Shown here one piece after another: positions 18,294 to 28,015 of a stretch of DNA of 64,000 nucleotides. How positions within the stretch are numbered: position 1 is the stretch's first letter; the number at the start of each line of letters is the position of its first letter. The notes below the pieces were generated by a model. It was not told where the DNA came from, ran no database searches, and worked only from the letters and a program-made list of their open reading frames with translations. The DNA is from Saccharothrix carnea (GTDB lineage Bacteria; Actinomycetota; Actinomycetes; Mycobacteriales; Pseudonocardiaceae): contig NZ_PYAX01000002.1 of the NCBI RefSeq assembly GCF_003014735.1, positions 124,001-188,000 of the forward strand. The letters are read 5' to 3'. The translations under genes and the position numbers were made by a program.

Positions 18294-21200
18294 TTACCGA
18301 CCCGGAGGGTCGAGAACTGCGAGTTCCCGCGATGTCGCCATGACGATCTCTCCGTTGGGGCCAGCGGTCAGGACGGATTTTTCGGGTGCGCGCGCGATGA
18401 TTTCGCGTGTGTCGACAGTGAGATCCCACATCCATACCTCGCCGCCGGTGGTGGCGGTGACGGCGACAGGACGGTCGCTGAATCGAGTGCAGACCATCGT
18501 CGTCACTGTTTCGTCATGGCCAAGCAGCGTTGTGTGCAGTTTCCCGGATGTCAGATCCCATACCTTCAAGTCACCGAACATGGTGGCGGTGACAGCGACC
18601 GGGCGGTCGTCAAATTGAATGCAGGCCATCGCCATCACCCCTTCGTCAAAGGGGATGGGCAGGGTTGTGTGCAATTTTCCGGTGGTCAGATCCCATGCCT
18701 GCAGTCCGCTTATTGAGATATCGGTGTGGAGGCTGGGTTCAGTATAGGTGACGGCGAGAGGGAGGTTGTCGGCATGGATGCAAGCAATTTCCGTCACTTC
18801 GTCTCGCGGACCGGACGGAGCGGTTCTCCATTTATTGCGTAATTCCCCGGAGAGCAAGTCCCATACTCGTACTACGCCGCTCCGGTCGCCGGTGACGGCG
18901 AATGGGCGGTCGTCGATCCGGATACAGGCTACCGCCGTTACCGTGCTGTTGTGGCCGGGGAGCGTGGCTCGTGGTTGCCCGGAGACCAGATCCCACACCT
19001 GTATTTCGCTGCTGTCGCCGCCGGTGACAGCGAGCGGGTGGTCATGGTCCGGAGCGCAGGCTACTGCTCTGATGTTTGTCCAGGGGTGGAGTCGCTCGGC
19101 AGGTGTCTCTCCCCCTGAGGCCAGATTCCACACCAGCGCCTTGCCGACTACGGGATACTCATCGTAATCGTAATCAGAATAGTGGCCCTGGCCGTCCTCG
19201 TAGTAGTCATCGATATCGTAATGGTAAGCAATGTGAGTGGAGCGGCTGACGGTGACGGCGACGGGGTGGTCGCCGACTCGGGTGCATGCTATCGACCACA
19301 CCGTGCTTTCGTGATCGGTGAGCGTGGTTTGTAGGTTTCCGGATTCCAGATCCCATACCCGCACCTTACCGTTATCGTCGCCGGTGACGGCCATGGGGCG
19401 GTTGGCCTGGATACAGGAAATCGATCGTACCGTACTGTCGTGGCCGGTGAGCGTGGCTCGTAGCTCTCGGGAGGTCAGGTCCCATACTTGCACTTCGCCT
19501 GCGGTGCCGCCGGTGACGGCCACGGGGCGGTCACCAATCCGGGTGCAGGCCACTGATCGCACCGTGTTTTTGTGACCGGCGAGCTTGGTCTGCAGTTCTC
19601 CGGAGGTCAGGTCCCATATCCATACCTCGCCGGCGGCGGCGCCGGTAACGACCATGGGGTGGTTGTTGATTTCGGTGCAGGCCACGGCTGTTACCGAGCT
19701 TTTGTGGCCGGTGAGCGTGGTGTGTAGTTCTGCGGTGGTCAGGTCCCATACCCGCACTGTCCCGGTGTTGTCACCGATGACTGCCACCGGGCGTCCCTCC
19801 AGGCCGGTGCAGGCCACTGATCGCAGTGTGCCGTTATGGCCGGTGAGCGTGGCTCGCAGTGCTGCGGTGGTCAGGTCCCAGACCTTCACCGTCCCGGTGT
19901 CGTCTCCGGTGAGGACTACGGGGTGGTTGTTGATTTCGGTGCAGGCCACGGCTGTTACCGAGCTTTTGTGGCCGGTGAGCGTGGTGTGTAGTTCTGCGGT
20001 GGTCAGGTCCCATACCCGCACTGTCCCGGTGTTGTCACCGATGACCGCCACCGGGCGTCCCTCCAGGCCGGTGCAGGCCACTGCTTCGCCCTCGCCGTCG
20101 AGGATGACGTGCAGAGCGGTGTTGACCGGTGCGCCCGTGGCCCAGCGGGGTCGCCAGCGCAGGGGACGGGAGAGTTGTCGTTTCAAGGTCTCGGCGTTGA
20201 AGCGGGCGGCGGCGACGGCGAGGACTTGGCGGCGGCCGCTCGGGTCGAGGTGGCGATGACTGGAAGCGGTGGTCTGGTAGAGCAACCGGATGGTGCGACC
20301 GGTGTCGGTCGTGGTGGAGTTCAGAGCGGCCAACAGCGTGTCGGGATCGGCGTGGACGACGTACTCGGTGTCGGCGACAATCTGGTCGACGCGTCCGGCC
20401 TGGTTGGCGTGGACGGCCAGATGGTGTCGAGTGTAGGGGTGGGCGTGGGCCCAGTTCGGCCGGGCGTCGGCGGTGAGGGGCACATGGTCGAGCAGGACGT
20501 CGACGAACGCCGAATGGACGTGGCGTGGGTCGATTCCGTCACGCAGGTGTTCGGCCAGGGCCTGGTGGTAGAGGCGGTAGACCGAGCGGTCGTCCTGGGT
20601 GTTCTCCACGATGTAGGAGCCGGCGCTGCGGCGTAGCCACAGCAGGTCCTCATCGGTGTAGTGACGGCTCGCGATGTGGGAGGCCAGAGCGGGCCACAAG
20701 TCCTCCCAGGGGAGTCCCTGGCCTTGAGCGAAGGCCAGGGGAAGCAGCAGGTCCCGGGCACGGGCGGCATCGGCACCGAGCCGCATGTCGAGGTCGTGGC
20801 GCATCGCCTGGCCCGGCACGCGTGGCAGTGTGGCCAGCCAGGACGGGTCAGCGGGGTTGGTGACCTGGGGTTGGGCGGCCAGGGTGGCGGCGATGATGCG
20901 GGCAACCAGGAATGACGGGTGTGCGGCCCGCGCGACGGCCTCGGCTACGGCCCGGACGTGCCAGCGTGGCAGGTCACGGTAAGGGCTGTCGACGGTCATC
21001 TCGAGCAGCCCGCGTGCCGCGTAGGCGGTCATCGCTTCCGCGTCGGCGTAGCGGCGGTCGTCCAGGTCGATCACGCCGGTACGGTCGAGGCCTTGGGCAA
21101 GATCGGGCAACAGGTGTGGTCGAGTACCCACCAGCAGCCGCAGCCGCCCGCGGGCGTGGTTCACCAACGGCTGCAGCAGGCGGTTGGACAGGTCGTGGGG

Positions 21201-22489
21201 CGCAGCGGCCTCGTCCAAGCCGTCGATCAGCACCGTGAACAGGCGGCGCCCGGTGAGGCGTTTGAGCAGTTGGTCGGCGGTGGCGGCCTGGGTGCGGGCG
21301 GCGGCGGCGATGCGGTCCAAGACCTGCTCGGTGGTCAGGTCCTGGGCGTAGACAACCGCGTCGATCGTGCCCACGGCCGGAACCGCGGTACTGGGAAGGC
21401 CCAGGGTGTCCAGCGGTACAGTGCGACGCCGTTCGGTGTGGGTGAGCGTGGCGATCAGACCGAGTATCGCGGTTTTGCCCGAGCCGGGGTCGCCGGTGAC
21501 CACCAGTAGCGGCCGCTGCCGATCCGGCCTGTGCAGCCACCGGGTGATCTCTTGTAGTGCGGTGTGGCGGCCGGTGAACCACCAGCCGCCGCTGGGGGCG
21601 TCGTGGCTGCCCATCGCCCGGCGCAGCAGGGTGGTGCGGTAGGCGATCTCGCCCTGCTCGATCTGGGCCCGCCGTTCGACGGCCTGTTGGTGGGCCAGGT
21701 CGGCCCCGTTGAGGGCCGGATCATGGCGGGGGTTGGGCAGGAACGGCGGTACGCGCCCGGTCAGCGCGGCGACGGTGAGGCCGATGTGCTGGAAGCCCGG
21801 TCGTCGTGGGTTGGAGTCATCGCGGCCACCACCGCGTCCAACGCCAGGACGGGCGGTGCGTGTCCGGCCGTGGCCACAGAGTCGACCGCCTCGCGCAGCA
21901 GCGTCGGGAACGCCCTGACCATGGCTTGATCGGTGGGCAGTGCGGAGGTCATCACCACCAACCCGCCGTCGTCGTCCGGTGTCCAGGGTTCGGTCATCCG
22001 GGTGAGGGCAGTGGCGGCGAGTTCGTTGCCGCCGCGGCCGGAGTAACAGGCGTCCAGCATCAACAGCAGGCGCCGGACACGGGTGCCTTTGAGAATTTTG
22101 CGGGCCAGGTGGGCGGTGGGCAGCGCGTCGTCGACATCGCCGGGGTCGGTGTCGGCGGTGATCAGCACGTGTTCGCCGTCGTCGAGTCGTGCACCGTGAC
22201 AGCCCAGGTACACCGCCACCATGTCGTACTGCTCCACTTGAGGCGAACGGCTGAACCGTCGTAGTTCCGTGGTCAGCTGCGCCTGTGTGGGGTTCAAGCC
22301 CAGCACGTCGACATGCTCGTAGCCCAGCGTGCCGGTAAAAAGCGAGACCACGTCGTCTCGTGCTTCCAGCAGGCCGGGCCGGTCCCACGCTGAATTCAGG
22401 GTGTGGTGGGCGACCACGGTGGCAATCAACAGCCGACGCCCTAACCGCTCGGGCTCCGATGAGGAGCCGGGCGTGCCCGAGACACTCAT
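18294..22489 (-). CDS. Caspase-NTPase-WD40 STAND protein with internal frame change
   Basis: The reading frame from ATG 22489 encodes a caspase-fold (peptidase C14) domain: histidine in YLGCHGARLD near residue 96 and cysteine in LDACYSG near residue 145. That frame stops at 21761. Overlapping it, another frame with no plausible ATG or GTG start carries on with GFQHIGLTVAALTG, a Walker A VTGDPGSGKT, Walker B VLIDGLDEAA, a helical segment and 12 WD40 repeats down to 18294. Joining them needs a -1 shift near 21795-21815, so the ancestral gene encoded one protein of about 1400 residues. The shift may be a real mutation, a programmed event or a sequence error. Such proteins are thought to sense invaders through the repeats and activate the caspase. 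The ATG overlaps the upstream hydrolase stop (ATGA). Confidence 0.8.
19656..20083 (-). repeat. Near-identical WD40 repeat pair within the STAND gene
   Basis: Bases 19656-19819 and 19920-20083 (164 bases each, 264 apart) differ at one position by eye. The period equals 88 residues, two WD40 blades, so a two-blade unit was duplicated very recently. Confidence 0.85.
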
Positions 22490-23340
22490 TGCAGGCCCGC
22501 CGCAATCGCCGCGCCGGTGAGCTTGTCGGTCAGGTACGGGCGAACCGAGTGGGCGTGGGCGCCGTTGTGCACCACGGCATTGCGGACCGCTTCGCCGAAG
22601 CGGGGACGCAGATCCTTGGCCAGGGCGACCACGTCACCGCTGTCGACAACATTGGTCCACACCAGATCCGTCCCGCCAGGCCAGGCTCCGCGACCGCCGG
22701 AGGGTGCAGGCTGCAGCCGGTCAAAGATCAGGTTGGGGATGCCCAGCGGAGAGCCAAGTGTCACCAGCGCCCGCACCGGGTGGTCGGGCAGCGCGCACAG
22801 AGTTTCATAGGCCACCACCGAGCCCAGCGAATGCCCCACCACGACCCGCGTGTCCGGACCGATCAGCGCTGCTACCCGCTGCCGCGCGTTCCTCCGCAGC
22901 GCGTCGTCGGCGAGGTAGCGGGCGACCTGCTTGAGGTCGAACACCATCGTGCGCAACGCGACCCCGGCGAAGAACCGGGACTTACACAGTTGCAGCAATG
23001 CGGTCTGCGCCGCGCGCGGTATACCCACCAGCGTGTCGCCCTGCGGCGGCGCGACCCGTTCGTCCGCTGCCGCCGCGTGTGCCCACCACGCCGCCAGCAA
23101 CTGCTGTTCCAAGCCGGGCTGCACGTCGGCGGCGCTGTAATGCGGATCGTCGACAGCCAGCATCGCCCCAGGCTGGCGGTAGAGGTCGCCATAGAACCCG
23201 ATTGCCACCTCCGCCTCCTCGACGGGCTCGGCTTCGGCACGAATCAGTCCGTCCCTCAGCGACGGGTACCAGTCGTTCAGCAGTGAATATTCACCCCGTA
23301 CCTGCTGTCCGATCCCGTGCACACACACCACCCGAGCCAT
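22486..23340 (-). CDS. Alpha/beta hydrolase partner of the caspase-STAND gene
   Basis: This 284-residue protein opens with MARVVCVHGIGQQ, the oxyanion-side HGIG motif of lipase-like alpha/beta hydrolases, and has the nucleophile elbow VVVGHSLGSVVAYE near the middle. A C-terminal histidine (NGAHAHSV) could complete a Ser-Asp-His triad. The fold resembles PGAP1-type esterases. Its stop overlaps the ATG of the caspase gene by four bases, so both are made from one transcript. In a STAND-caspase operon it may be an effector acting on lipids or a caspase substrate; both are inference. The ATG at 23340 was preferred because the hydrolase core begins there. A longer frame to 23397 adds only unrelated sequence. 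Confidence 0.78.
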   Translation of the reverse strand: MARVVCVHGIGQQVRGEYSLLNDWYPSLRDGLIRAEAEPVEEAEVAIGFYGDLYRQPGAMLAVDDPHYSAADVQPGLEQQLLAAWWAHAAAADERVAPPQGDTLVGIPRAAQTALLQLCKSRFFAGVALRTMVFDLKQVARYLADDALRRNARQRVAALIGPDTRVVVGHSLGSVVAYETLCALPDHPVRALVTLGSPLGIPNLIFDRLQPAPSGGRGAWPGGTDLVWTNVVDSGDVVALAKDLRPRFGEAVRNAVVHNGAHAHSVRPYLTDKLTGAAIAAGLQ

Positions 23341-23982
23341 TACACGCCCCCTCTGCAACCCCATCACACGCAGGGCACCGGATTCTGGGACCTGCATCCC
23401 GGATCATCGCCGTCCGGGTGTCTCGCATTTCGCTCACCCCTCCAAGAAGAGGGAAACTCACATCGTCCAGGACAAAGTCGCTGTTGTTCCCCGTGATCGG
23501 CACCCGGCGCGCACGGTACGTCGTCGGCTCTCTCCCAGGGGCTCTACTCGGGCGATCGCCGTTCGTGCTGCCGTAGCGACGCGACCCAAGACGGGTGATG
23601 CTCCCCAGTGCCTTGTTCGACATCATCAAGGAAGCAAGGGCCACCTCGGACCATGTCGACCACGGCGACTGATCCTCACCTGGTTGTACGGACCCGGGTT
23701 ACTGGATGATCACGCGTCTCAGTAGCCCGGAGGACAGCCCACGGTGCCGGAGCGGTATCCACCCGACTTCCGAAGCAAGGTCCTCGCCCTGGTCGCGTCC
23801 GACCGCCGTGTCGACCAGGTCGCGGCGGACCTCGACATCAGCGACCGGATGCCGCGGGCTCACCGACGATCCAGGCGGCTCGGACTGCTCCAATCGGGCG
23901 CATCTCCGTAGTTCTTTGTCATGGCGGCGAGGGCACCTCGTCACCCCGGCGTCCATCCCCGTTCCGACGTCGAGGATCAAGC
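23341..23982 (+). pseudogene. IS3-type orfA fragment within intergenic region (about 23743-23865)
   Basis: A GTG at 23743 begins PERYPPDFRSKVLALVAS, continuing RRVDQVAADLDISD. This is the HTH start of an IS3-family orfA that normally reads into ISDQTIYNW; here the homology ends abruptly after ISD. It is a transposase fragment of about 40 codons. The rest of the gap (23341-23740) must contain the promoter of the leftward hydrolase-caspase operon; no other feature was seen. Confidence 0.6.
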
Positions 23983-25866
23983 ATGACGGTGTCCGACCTG
24001 CCACGCCCGACTACGCTCGCCGAGTGGATCGCCGCGACCATCCCGCCGGGTATCCCGGCGATGGACGCCACGTCGGTCGGAAGTATGCGGTTCCTGTTCT
24101 ACGGGCGTGCTTCCACCCGTGAGCACCAGGACCCGCGCACCTCGCGGGCATGGCAGCTGGATGTCTCGCGCAGGCTCACCGGAGGGCACGGCGCGATCGT
24201 GGGGGAGTATTTCGAGGTCGGGTGTTCCCGTCAGGTGCCGTGGCATCTGCGGCCTCGGGCAGGGGCAATGTTGCGCTACATCGCGGCCAACGCGGACCGG
24301 GTCGACGCGGTGGTGGTCGGAGAGTACGAGCGTGCCTTTCTCGGCACCAGCCAGGTGCGGGAGCTGCGGGCGGTGCTGGAGCAGCTCGGGGTGCAGTTGT
24401 GGCTGCCGGAGGCGGAGGGGCCGGTGGACTTCGGCAACCCCGCGCACGAAGCGTTGCTGGCGTTGCTGGCGAAGCGCTCGCTCACGGAGGTGCTGCGTTC
24501 CCGGCACCGGGTCGTCACTGCCATGCGCATGCAGACCGTCGAGCAGGGCCGCTATCTCGGCGGCAGGCCGCCCTACGGCTACCGTCTCGTCGACGCCGGC
24601 CCGCATCCGAATCGGGCGTTGGCGCGGCGCGGGGTGCGGCAGCAGCGGCTGGTGCCGAACCCGGCCACCGCACCCACCGTGAAGCTGATCTTCGCCTTAC
24701 GTCTGGCCGGGCACAGTGCCGCGGGCATCGCCCGACACCTCAACGAGCAGGCCGTGCCCAGCCCGTCGAGCGCGGACGCGGTACGCGACCGGGGTCGGGT
24801 CGATGCGGGTTGGTCGCTGCGTACGGTAGTGGAGATCCTGGGCAATCCGCGCTACACCGGTCATCAGGTGTGGAACCGCACCAGCGCCGACCGCGCCACC
24901 CGCTTGCCGAGCGGGCGTCGGACCAGCGTCCGCAACGAGCAGCATGCATGGGCGATCTCGACCAGCATCGCCCACACCCCGCTGGTGTCCGAGCAGGACT
25001 TCGTCACCGCCCAGACCATTCAGGCCACCAGGAACAGCATCCGCCAGGCCGACGCTGTTGGCGGCGAGTGCGTCTACCTGTTGGTGGGCAGGCTCCAGTG
25101 CGGGTTGTGTGGTCGGAAGATGGACTCTCACCGTTCCCACGGTCGTGCCGCCTACCGCTGCCGCCACGGTCACACCAGCGCCCGCACCCGACCGGAGGAC
25201 GCGTCGCGCAACCTCTACCTGCGCGAGGACCACCTGCTGGCCCACATCGCCGCACACCTCACCGCTGCGGGCATCGCCGACAACCCCGACCCGCAGCAGA
25301 ACGCACGGTTGGTCGACGAACTCGGGCTTGTCTTCCGCTGCGACGCCGCCGGCGTCGCGCTGCTCGACCCCGGCACCACCGGGCGAGCGCGCACACCACG
25401 CAGGCGCCTCGCCCCGCAGCCTGTCCACGACCTGCCCGGAAACGAAGATCGCTCGAAGGCAGGCGGGCAGCTCCCACTGGCCTTGAGCCACGAGACGGCC
25501 TCGGAGGCGGATCAGCCCGACGTATCCGCCAGTCAGGTCGACGCACCGGCTCGCGGAACCCGCCCCGCACGGCAGCCTCTCTGGCCGCCGACCCGTTCGC
25601 AGCGCTCCGCGGTGCCACAGCGACGGCACCGGCAGGCCGGGTGCCGCGCGGCTCTCGGCGACACCCGGTCGCGGGACGCATCCCGGGCCGGGCGAGCCGA
25701 ACACCCACCGCCGGGTGAACTCCGCCACGACCGCAGCCAGCAGGTCATGGCACGAAGGGCCGGACGCCACCCACTGCTCCTGCCGGAACGCTGGCAGACA
25801 CCCCACGAACAAGGTCCAGCAGGTAGGCTCGAGGGGTCGTCGGGAAGCACAAACCCCGCGAGATAA
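23983..25866 (+). CDS. Large serine recombinase (recombinase family protein)
   Basis: This 627-residue site-specific recombinase has its catalytic serine in FYGRASTREHQ (Ser44). A Recombinase domain follows, with GRPPYGYRLVDAGPHP and WSLRTVVEILGNPRYTG, then a zinc ribbon (CGLCGRKM ... YRCRHG). The stretch after about residue 475 is arginine- and proline-rich and lacks the usual coiled coil, so the C-terminus may be rearranged or divergent. It is a distant relative of the recombinase at 39232, sharing the DPRTSRAWQ/DPETSRGWQ motif. Its TAA stop sits inside a perfect 43-base palindrome. It may have mobilised the adjacent lower-GC defence cargo. The start codon is uncertain; a later ATG near 24085 is possible. 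Confidence 0.8.
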   Translation: MTVSDLPRPTTLAEWIAATIPPGIPAMDATSVGSMRFLFYGRASTREHQDPRTSRAWQLDVSRRLTGGHGAIVGEYFEVGCSRQVPWHLRPRAGAMLRYIAANADRVDAVVVGEYERAFLGTSQVRELRAVLEQLGVQLWLPEAEGPVDFGNPAHEALLALLAKRSLTEVLRSRHRVVTAMRMQTVEQGRYLGGRPPYGYRLVDAGPHPNRALARRGVRQQRLVPNPATAPTVKLIFALRLAGHSAAGIARHLNEQAVPSPSSADAVRDRGRVDAGWSLRTVVEILGNPRYTGHQVWNRTSADRATRLPSGRRTSVRNEQHAWAISTSIAHTPLVSEQDFVTAQTIQATRNSIRQADAVGGECVYLLVGRLQCGLCGRKMDSHRSHGRAAYRCRHGHTSARTRPEDASRNLYLREDHLLAHIAAHLTAAGIADNPDPQQNARLVDELGLVFRCDAAGVALLDPGTTGRARTPRRRLAPQPVHDLPGNEDRSKAGGQLPLALSHETASEADQPDVSASQVDAPARGTRPARQPLWPPTRSQRSAVPQRRHRQAGCRAALGDTRSRDASRAGRAEHPPPGELRHDRSQQVMARRAGRHPLLLPERWQTPHEQGPAGRLEGSSGSTNPAR

Positions 25867-25896
25867 TTCCAGGTCACCTGGAATTATCTCGCGGGG
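25854..25896. repeat. 43-bp perfect palindrome overlapping the recombinase stop
   Basis: Two perfectly complementary 21-base arms flank a single C at 25875. The left arm runs CCCCGCGAG...CCAGGT and the right arm ACCTGG...CTCGCGGGG. The recombinase TAA (25864-25866) is in the left arm. It could act as a bidirectional terminator or as a recombinase recognition site. Confidence 0.85.
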
Positions 25897-26013
25897 TGAA
25901 TTATGTGTCCGACTTGCACTTGTCGGAGTCGCATGAGCTGTAGAGCAAAGCGACATTTGCCTCGGTCGTCCGGTGCTAAGCGCCGGTAGAAAGACTCGCC
26001 GTCGTTGATACGC

Positions 26014-26058
26014 GACGCAGGGGTCAAATCGCTTTATGGCACTTCTGACCCCTGCGTC
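26014..26058. terminator. Stem-loop between convergent recombinase and pentapeptide genes
   Basis: The 13-base arm GACGCAGGGGTCA (26014-26026) pairs perfectly with TGACCCCTGCGTC (26046-26058) around a 19-base AT-rich loop. It lies 27 bases beyond the stop of the leftward gene at 26086. Its position between converging genes suggests a terminator. Confidence 0.55.
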
Positions 26059-26085
26059 ACGAAACTGATGACAAAGCTATTTGGC

Positions 26086-27543
26086 TTACGCTCGCCGCCC
26101 GGGGTCTCTATCTCGCGTAAGGACCAGGCCGCTCGGAGTTCCGTCAGGCCACTCGCTGAAGATCGGTGATGCATCCCCTTGTGTCTCCATTCCAGAGAGA
26201 TCGACGCGATTTGGTATGACCAGCCTCTTCCAGTCCCCTTCGGTCAAGTCGTTGTCTGCAACAAAGGTTGCATCGGTGAAATCCATCAAACACCCGCTAA
26301 GTTTTGATTCGCCAAAATTCAACTCCGCGTTATGGAACTTCGCCGATCGCCAATTGACGACCCCCGACTTGAAATTTGCGCAGCCAAAATCCCCGGTGAC
26401 GTCGGTTAGTTTAAGGAAGTGCATATCCAGTTCTGAGCCGTCGACCTCTGCGAAGCATAGGTCAATCCCGCCACCTTCTAATTCCATCTGGCTAAGGTCG
26501 ATCTTTCCACCTGTAAGGACAGACTCAGTCAACGTGAACTCGGATTCGCGCGCCTTTGCCAGACTGAAGTTGATCTGGCCCTCAATCATTTTTATGCCGG
26601 TTAGCCAGAACGTGCAGTTCTGGAACCTGGTCCATCGCAGACTGAGGTCTCCACCTTGGAAGGTGGCGTTTTCGAACTCCAGGTGTACGTTCGTGAACTT
26701 TGCACTGTGGAAGAGGGTTTGTCCTGCAACGAACTTGGTGTTCGTGAAATCAAGTCGACAGTCGGAGAAGTGGCAACTTGTGAAGTCTCCGCCATCAAAG
26801 ACAGCTCCCGTGAAGTCCAGGTCATAGCCTATCCACGAGGGCGAAGATTGGGGTTGCAGATGGTCAGAGAGTACACGAATGATCGACAATCGCACCTCGC
26901 GTTCACCGACCCTCCAGTTCTCGGCGTCGGCATTATGCTCGTACGGGAGCCGTATGTAACCGCAAAGGACATCAATGCAAGATTGCCTCTTCAGTGACCA
27001 TTCATCGGCAACAGAAGCCAGAGCGTAAACGCCTGCCATCCTTACTGCTGGGGAATCGTGTCCAAGCTGCGCACATGCAGCATTGAAGTGCTCATTGATT
27101 AGCTTCGTTTCCTCGCGAAACTCCGCTGTTTCATTGATTTTTTGTTTTCTGTAAGCAACTACAAGTGCAACTAATCCACCGATCCCGCCGGTAACGATCA
27201 AAGCTAAGCGCACCAGGTCCAACTGATCTTTAATGCCCAATTGTCCAGTAGAGGCGAGTTGTGGACGATCAAGGGCCCACCATAGTGAAATTAAGGCCGC
27301 AGAAAGTACTCCAAGTGTGACGACGATGGTTATAGTCATCGCTGCGCGGAGCGACAAAAGTTTTGTTTTTGATGTCTTGGTGGTCGACTTACTGGCCCGC
27401 CGTTCTTCTACGAGCACGTTCATTGTCGAACCGATTCTGACAAAGCGAGATTTGCGCCTCTTGGTTCGATTCGAGAGCTTCCTCATATCGTTAGTTCGAG
27501 CAGCTTTTGCGGGAGTCCAAAGTTTCCTGATCCAACCCAGCAC
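26086..27543 (-). CDS. Membrane-anchored pentapeptide-repeat-like protein
   Basis: This is a 485-residue protein. A basic N-terminus of about 65 residues precedes two membrane helices (near 68-89 and 109-131). A helical segment containing HFNAACAQLGHDSPAVRMAG follows, which is often seen before pentapeptide repeats in actinobacteria. From about residue 240 the protein reads as a beta-helix of pentapeptide-like units such as ANFKSGVVN, AKFHNAELN and SKLSGCLMD. Codon use is clearly less GC-rich than the flanking genes, which points to horizontal acquisition. Repeats of this type build target-mimicking or scaffold surfaces; no enzyme motif is present. It is divergent from the AIPR gene at 28016. 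A shared defence role is possible but unproven. Confidence 0.7.
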   Translation of the reverse strand: MLGWIRKLWTPAKAARTNDMRKLSNRTKRRKSRFVRIGSTMNVLVEERRASKSTTKTSKTKLLSLRAAMTITIVVTLGVLSAALISLWWALDRPQLASTGQLGIKDQLDLVRLALIVTGGIGGLVALVVAYRKQKINETAEFREETKLINEHFNAACAQLGHDSPAVRMAGVYALASVADEWSLKRQSCIDVLCGYIRLPYEHNADAENWRVGEREVRLSIIRVLSDHLQPQSSPSWIGYDLDFTGAVFDGGDFTSCHFSDCRLDFTNTKFVAGQTLFHSAKFTNVHLEFENATFQGGDLSLRWTRFQNCTFWLTGIKMIEGQINFSLAKARESEFTLTESVLTGGKIDLSQMELEGGGIDLCFAEVDGSELDMHFLKLTDVTGDFGCANFKSGVVNWRSAKFHNAELNFGESKLSGCLMDFTDATFVADNDLTEGDWKRLVIPNRVDLSGMETQGDASPIFSEWPDGTPSGLVLTRDRDPGRRA

Positions 27544-28015
27544 GCGGACATTCTACGCTAGGTCACAGTTGTGGGACGCATCCGCGACGTTCTGGATTAG
27601 TGCATTATCATTACTTGAACGACATGTTATTATAGTCAGCTCATGGCGGTAATGTAGGGATGGGAAGAGGTGGCAAGCTCGTAGAGCATCGGCGGCAGTA
27701 ATCCCCGTGAAATTCGACGGATGCTGAATCGTCAATAAACATCCTTTGTGATATCGTGGGTGTTGGCGTCAATGCAAGAGCCTGCGGCAGTGACACCGGG
27801 CGGCGACCTGAGTTATGGCACCTCGTGCCTGACTGGAGTAGATCTGCTGCCTTAACCGCTGGTCAGACCGTCGCAGACATGTATCTTTCGCTGGACCCCG
27901 GAACACATGTAACACTGTGAGGAGTTCGTGACGAAGTACAGGTTGAGCCGGGTCAAACTACCGACCTGCAACGTCCCATCGCTCGCCCGACCTCAAACCT
28001 CAAGAGGTAGTTGAT
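27544..28015. promoter_or_regulatory. Divergent promoter region with a possible 28-codon leader ORF
   Basis: This AT-richer spacer separates the leftward pentapeptide-like gene from the rightward AIPR gene. A GTG at 27928, just after GAGGAG, opens a 28-codon frame that stops at 28014, one base before the AIPR ATG. The AIPR gene has its own AGAGG site at 28003-28007. No other gene or RNA is visible. Confidence 0.35.

Noticed and set aside
21790..21820. Classical slippery heptamer for programmed -1 frameshifting
   Set aside because: I see no X-XXY-YYZ heptamer at the caspase-NTPase junction, so a programmed shift is possible but not supported by a known signal.
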